Below, one piece after another: positions 62,359 to 64,000 of a DNA stretch of 64,000 nt; positions within the stretch are counted from its first letter, which is position 1, and every line of letters starts with the position of its first letter. The stretch comes from Pseudomonas sp. TH31 (lineage in GTDB: Bacteria; Pseudomonadota; Gammaproteobacteria; Pseudomonadales; Pseudomonadaceae). A model generated the notes under the pieces. It was not told the origin of the DNA. It did no database searches and was given only the letters and a program-made list of their open reading frames with translations. The stretch is from positions 310,001 to 374,000 of the forward strand of contig NZ_JAEKEZ010000033.1 of NCBI RefSeq assembly GCF_016650815.1. Direction: 5' to 3'. The position numbers and the translations under genes are program-made.

Positions 62359-62801
62359 ATATCTCTGATCATTTAGAACTAATAAAACTGCAAATAGAAG
62401 CTTTGCCGTCAAACCCCACGATCAAATTCTTTTCCGGCGAACTCGAAGTAGATGACCTCAAGGATCTAAAACTTGATGGCAAACGACCGTATATCTTGCT
62501 GTCATGCGGTGGCGGAAACGTCCCAGACAAAAACACAAGGGTGAAACTAGAGCTCGATGCAATATTTGGCGCCTGGATTATCGGCAAGGTCGATCCTACA
62601 TCACACGGAATGTCTTCTATAGCCGCCGACACTGCTGTTGAGATTGCCAAAATGATTGAGAACTTCCGTGGCGACTCCAAAACAAATACAAAGACCCCCG
62701 TGTTACAATTAATAAAAGAAGCATTCAACGGTGTAACTGACGGAAAGTCTGGCTATAGCGCATGGACGGTTGTCTGGTCGCAAAGAATCGTGCTTGTTTG
62801 A
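62355..62801 (+). CDS. Tail/neck protein, DUF1834 (Mu gp37-like)
   Basis: 148 residues: KRPYILLSCGGGNVPDKNTR, VKLELDAIFGAWIIGK and SGYSAWTVVWSQRIVLV. Overlaps the previous gene by 4 bases. Follows the Mu order gp36-gpG-gp37, then tail tube. Confidence 0.75.
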   Translation: MNISDHLELIKLQIEALPSNPTIKFFSGELEVDDLKDLKLDGKRPYILLSCGGGNVPDKNTRVKLELDAIFGAWIIGKVDPTSHGMSSIAADTAVEIAKMIENFRGDSKTNTKTPVLQLIKEAFNGVTDGKSGYSAWTVVWSQRIVLV

Positions 62802-62836
62802 GCTCAAACCAAATACCAACAATAATAAGAATAGGT
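62796..62836 (+). promoter_or_regulatory. GTTTGAGCTCAAAC palindrome and AATAATAAGAATAGG leader
   Basis: A perfect 14-bp palindrome at 62796-62809 overlaps the DUF1834 stop. AATAATAAGAATAGG (about 62821-62835) lies ahead of the tail-tube ATG. The leader equals that before the portal gene. Confidence 0.5.
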
Positions 62837-62842
62837 AATAAC

Positions 62843-63619
62843 ATGTCTCTAGGATTTAACGCACCGGATACCACAGTTGGGTACATCGGCAACGGCGGGA
62901 TTTTGTTTGGCCTGCTGGACGCCAACGATCTTCCCGTTAATGGCTTTTTCAACGTAGGCCAATTATCATCAGTTGTATTGGCTCTATCTTCGGATAAAGT
63001 AGAGATGCAGGATATGGTCTATGGCACGCTAGGTGTGGCCAAGTCTAAAATCATCAAGAATACTGCTGAAGTAACATTAAACTTGAAGTCGATTGCTCCT
63101 GAGATCGCAGCTCTTGCCCTCAATGGTGCAGTAATTGATGATATTGCTGAAACTGGGGCCACTGCGAAAGTGAAAGCATATAGAGGTCGCAGTGTTATTG
63201 TAAATGGGGTGATTGCTGCCGTAACCAGCATTAAAGTCAGCGGTGAAGATACCATTTTGCTGCCAGGGGTGGACTATGTCGTCTCGAACGGGTCTATCTA
63301 CTTTCATGCAACAGCTAGCATCGTTGATGGCGATACTGTAGATGTTATCTACGACAAAGCTGCCGTAAAGCGTATCGAAGGTATGACTAACTCCGGAGTT
63401 AACGTAATGGTAATCTTCGACGGGATCAACATTGCAGAGAACGACTCACCAGTGAAGGTGACATACTACAAAGTAGCCCTTTCACCGGCAGCTCAGCGTC
63501 AGCTCCTATCCAGTGACTACGCTGACCAGGAGATCAAGGGTACGCTGCAGGTATCGAAAGCAGTGACGGGCAGTGGACTATCCAAGATGTTTAAGGAAGA
63601 GCACGTCGTAGCGGAATAA
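62843..63619 (+). CDS. Tail tube/major tail protein-like
   Basis: 258 residues, beta-rich: MSLGFNAPDTTVGYIGNGGI ... VKRIEGMTNSGVNVMVIFDG then VKVTYYKVALSPAAQRQLLS. Position after the neck genes, own strong leader and following terminator fit a highly expressed tail tube protein. The ATG at 62843 is chosen over a longer frame without a ribosome site. Confidence 0.7.
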   Translation: MSLGFNAPDTTVGYIGNGGILFGLLDANDLPVNGFFNVGQLSSVVLALSSDKVEMQDMVYGTLGVAKSKIIKNTAEVTLNLKSIAPEIAALALNGAVIDDIAETGATAKVKAYRGRSVIVNGVIAAVTSIKVSGEDTILLPGVDYVVSNGSIYFHATASIVDGDTVDVIYDKAAVKRIEGMTNSGVNVMVIFDGINIAENDSPVKVTYYKVALSPAAQRQLLSSDYADQEIKGTLQVSKAVTGSGLSKMFKEEHVVAE

Positions 63620-63640
63620 GTCGCGATAGTATTGTAACTA

Positions 63641-63664
63641 GGGGGCTAGAGCCCCCTTTTTTTA
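63641..63664 (+). terminator. Rho-independent terminator after the tail-tube gene
   Basis: GGGGGCTAGAGCCCCC followed by TTTTTTT, 22 bases after the stop. Confidence 0.88.
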
Positions 63665-64000
63665 TTTGTCGTCATCAACTACATTGACAATGTTAGTTGT
63701 TGATGTATATGGATAGAAGTCCGGAAGATTACTTATAATCTGTCCTTCGTCAAAATAATGATGAGCGATTGATGGGAAAAGCCCTGGATGGACTGGATGA
63801 AGCGCGTTCGGATTATGGAACATAGACAGACCTTCAGCCCAACTTTCGTTGGATTCGCCGGTAATTTCAAATGCAAATGTTTTCGGTAGTGAGGCGTTTT
63901 CATCATGGTCATGACAGAAACCAGTACGAAACAGCATCACATTTTTAGCACCAAAACCTGACTGCTTGCCCATCCTATTAAATTTTGAAATGGTGCCGCT
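63662..64000 (-). CDS. C-terminal part of a leftward protein, runs off the window
   Basis: The frame is open from 63662 to the window end: after an upstream part (S-G-T-I-S-K-F-N-R) the sequence reads MGKQSGFGAKNVMLFRTGFC ... NPNALHPVHPGLFPSIAHHY. The ATG at 63973 is probably internal. The His-rich centre (C-H-D-H-D) is notable. No family recognised. It is opposite in strand to the tail genes, so likely another accessory gene. Confidence 0.5.
   Translation of the reverse strand, partial: SGTISKFNRMGKQSGFGAKNVMLFRTGFCHDHDENASLPKTFAFEITGESNESWAEGLSMFHNPNALHPVHPGLFPSIAHHYFDEGQIISNLPDFYPYTSTTNIVNVVDDDK

Noticed and set aside
31800..64000. CRISPR array or cas genes
   Set aside because: No regularly spaced direct repeats of CRISPR size and no Cas motifs were seen. 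The repeats present are leaders, terminators and palindromes.
32032..64000. An integrase or transposase for the prophage
   Set aside because: No tyrosine (R...H-x-x-R...Y) or serine recombinase, and no DDE transposase pattern, was recognised. The gene must lie to the right of the window or be absent.

Overview
The window joins a high-GC Pseudomonas chromosome (fluorescens-group in style) to the left part of a lower-GC prophage. The Pseudomonas call rests on three things: repeated GTGGGAGCGGGCTTGCTCGCGAA-type REP/REPIN palindromes, a mannitol mtlE/mtlR locus, and an OprD-family porin, backed by codon use. The junction is near 32.03 kb, just after an intact tRNA-Cys and a 39-nt 5' fragment of a tRNA-Leu.

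Chromosomal part, 1 to about 32 kb. 1-2.65 kb holds the start of a short-chain dehydrogenase, the polyol-binding protein MtlE and its divergent AraC-type activator MtlR. 2.7-8.9 kb holds a cyclohexadienyl-dehydratase-like binding protein, an NAD-dependent epimerase with a divergent LysR regulator, a GNAT/cupin pair and an aldehyde dehydrogenase. 9.4-27.7 kb is a large catabolic locus: type II haloacid dehalogenase, FAD oxidoreductase, a complete Dpp/opine-type ABC importer (binding protein, two permeases, one fused double ATPase), a three-part oxidase (2Fe-2S, FAD/NAD and FAD subunits), an M20 deacylase, a semialdehyde dehydrogenase, a tartrate/malate-type dehydrogenase, a hydroxyacid dehydrogenase, a class III aminotransferase and an Lrp/AsnC regulator. 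Together they suggest uptake of an opine-like or N-acyl amino compound, its oxidation and deacylation, and entry of the products into central metabolism. The substrate is not readable from sequence. 28-31.5 kb carries a DUF4198 protein, a DUF1624-type membrane acyltransferase and the porin.

Prophage part, about 32 kb to the window end. A control/replication region comes first: a small HTH protein, a leftward primase-like protein, a rightward helicase, a T7-type endonuclease I and a RuvC-type resolvase. Then come the terminase genes with a peptidase-like gene between them, and a DUF4055 portal. A roughly 9 kb cargo block (42.7-51.7 kb) interrupts the virion genes: CoiA-like nuclease, MvaT-family silencer, DUF2971 protein, transglutaminase-like protein, PAAR/pyocin toxin with probable immunity gene, then leftward HNH nuclease, DEDDh exonuclease and lipoprotein genes. 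Virion genes resume with scaffold, P22-type coat, fibres, a lysis cassette, head-morphogenesis and Mu-like neck proteins and a tail tube. No integrase is visible and the right end lies outside the window.

Six apparent single-base deletions, mostly in short G/C runs, break five otherwise intact genes. They look more like assembly errors than real gene decay. The most unusual signals are paired leader hairpins with a compensatory base-pair change on the two divergent replication genes, a repeated terminator module on both sides of the DUF2971 gene, and a composite element present at both 34.5 and 61.4 kb.
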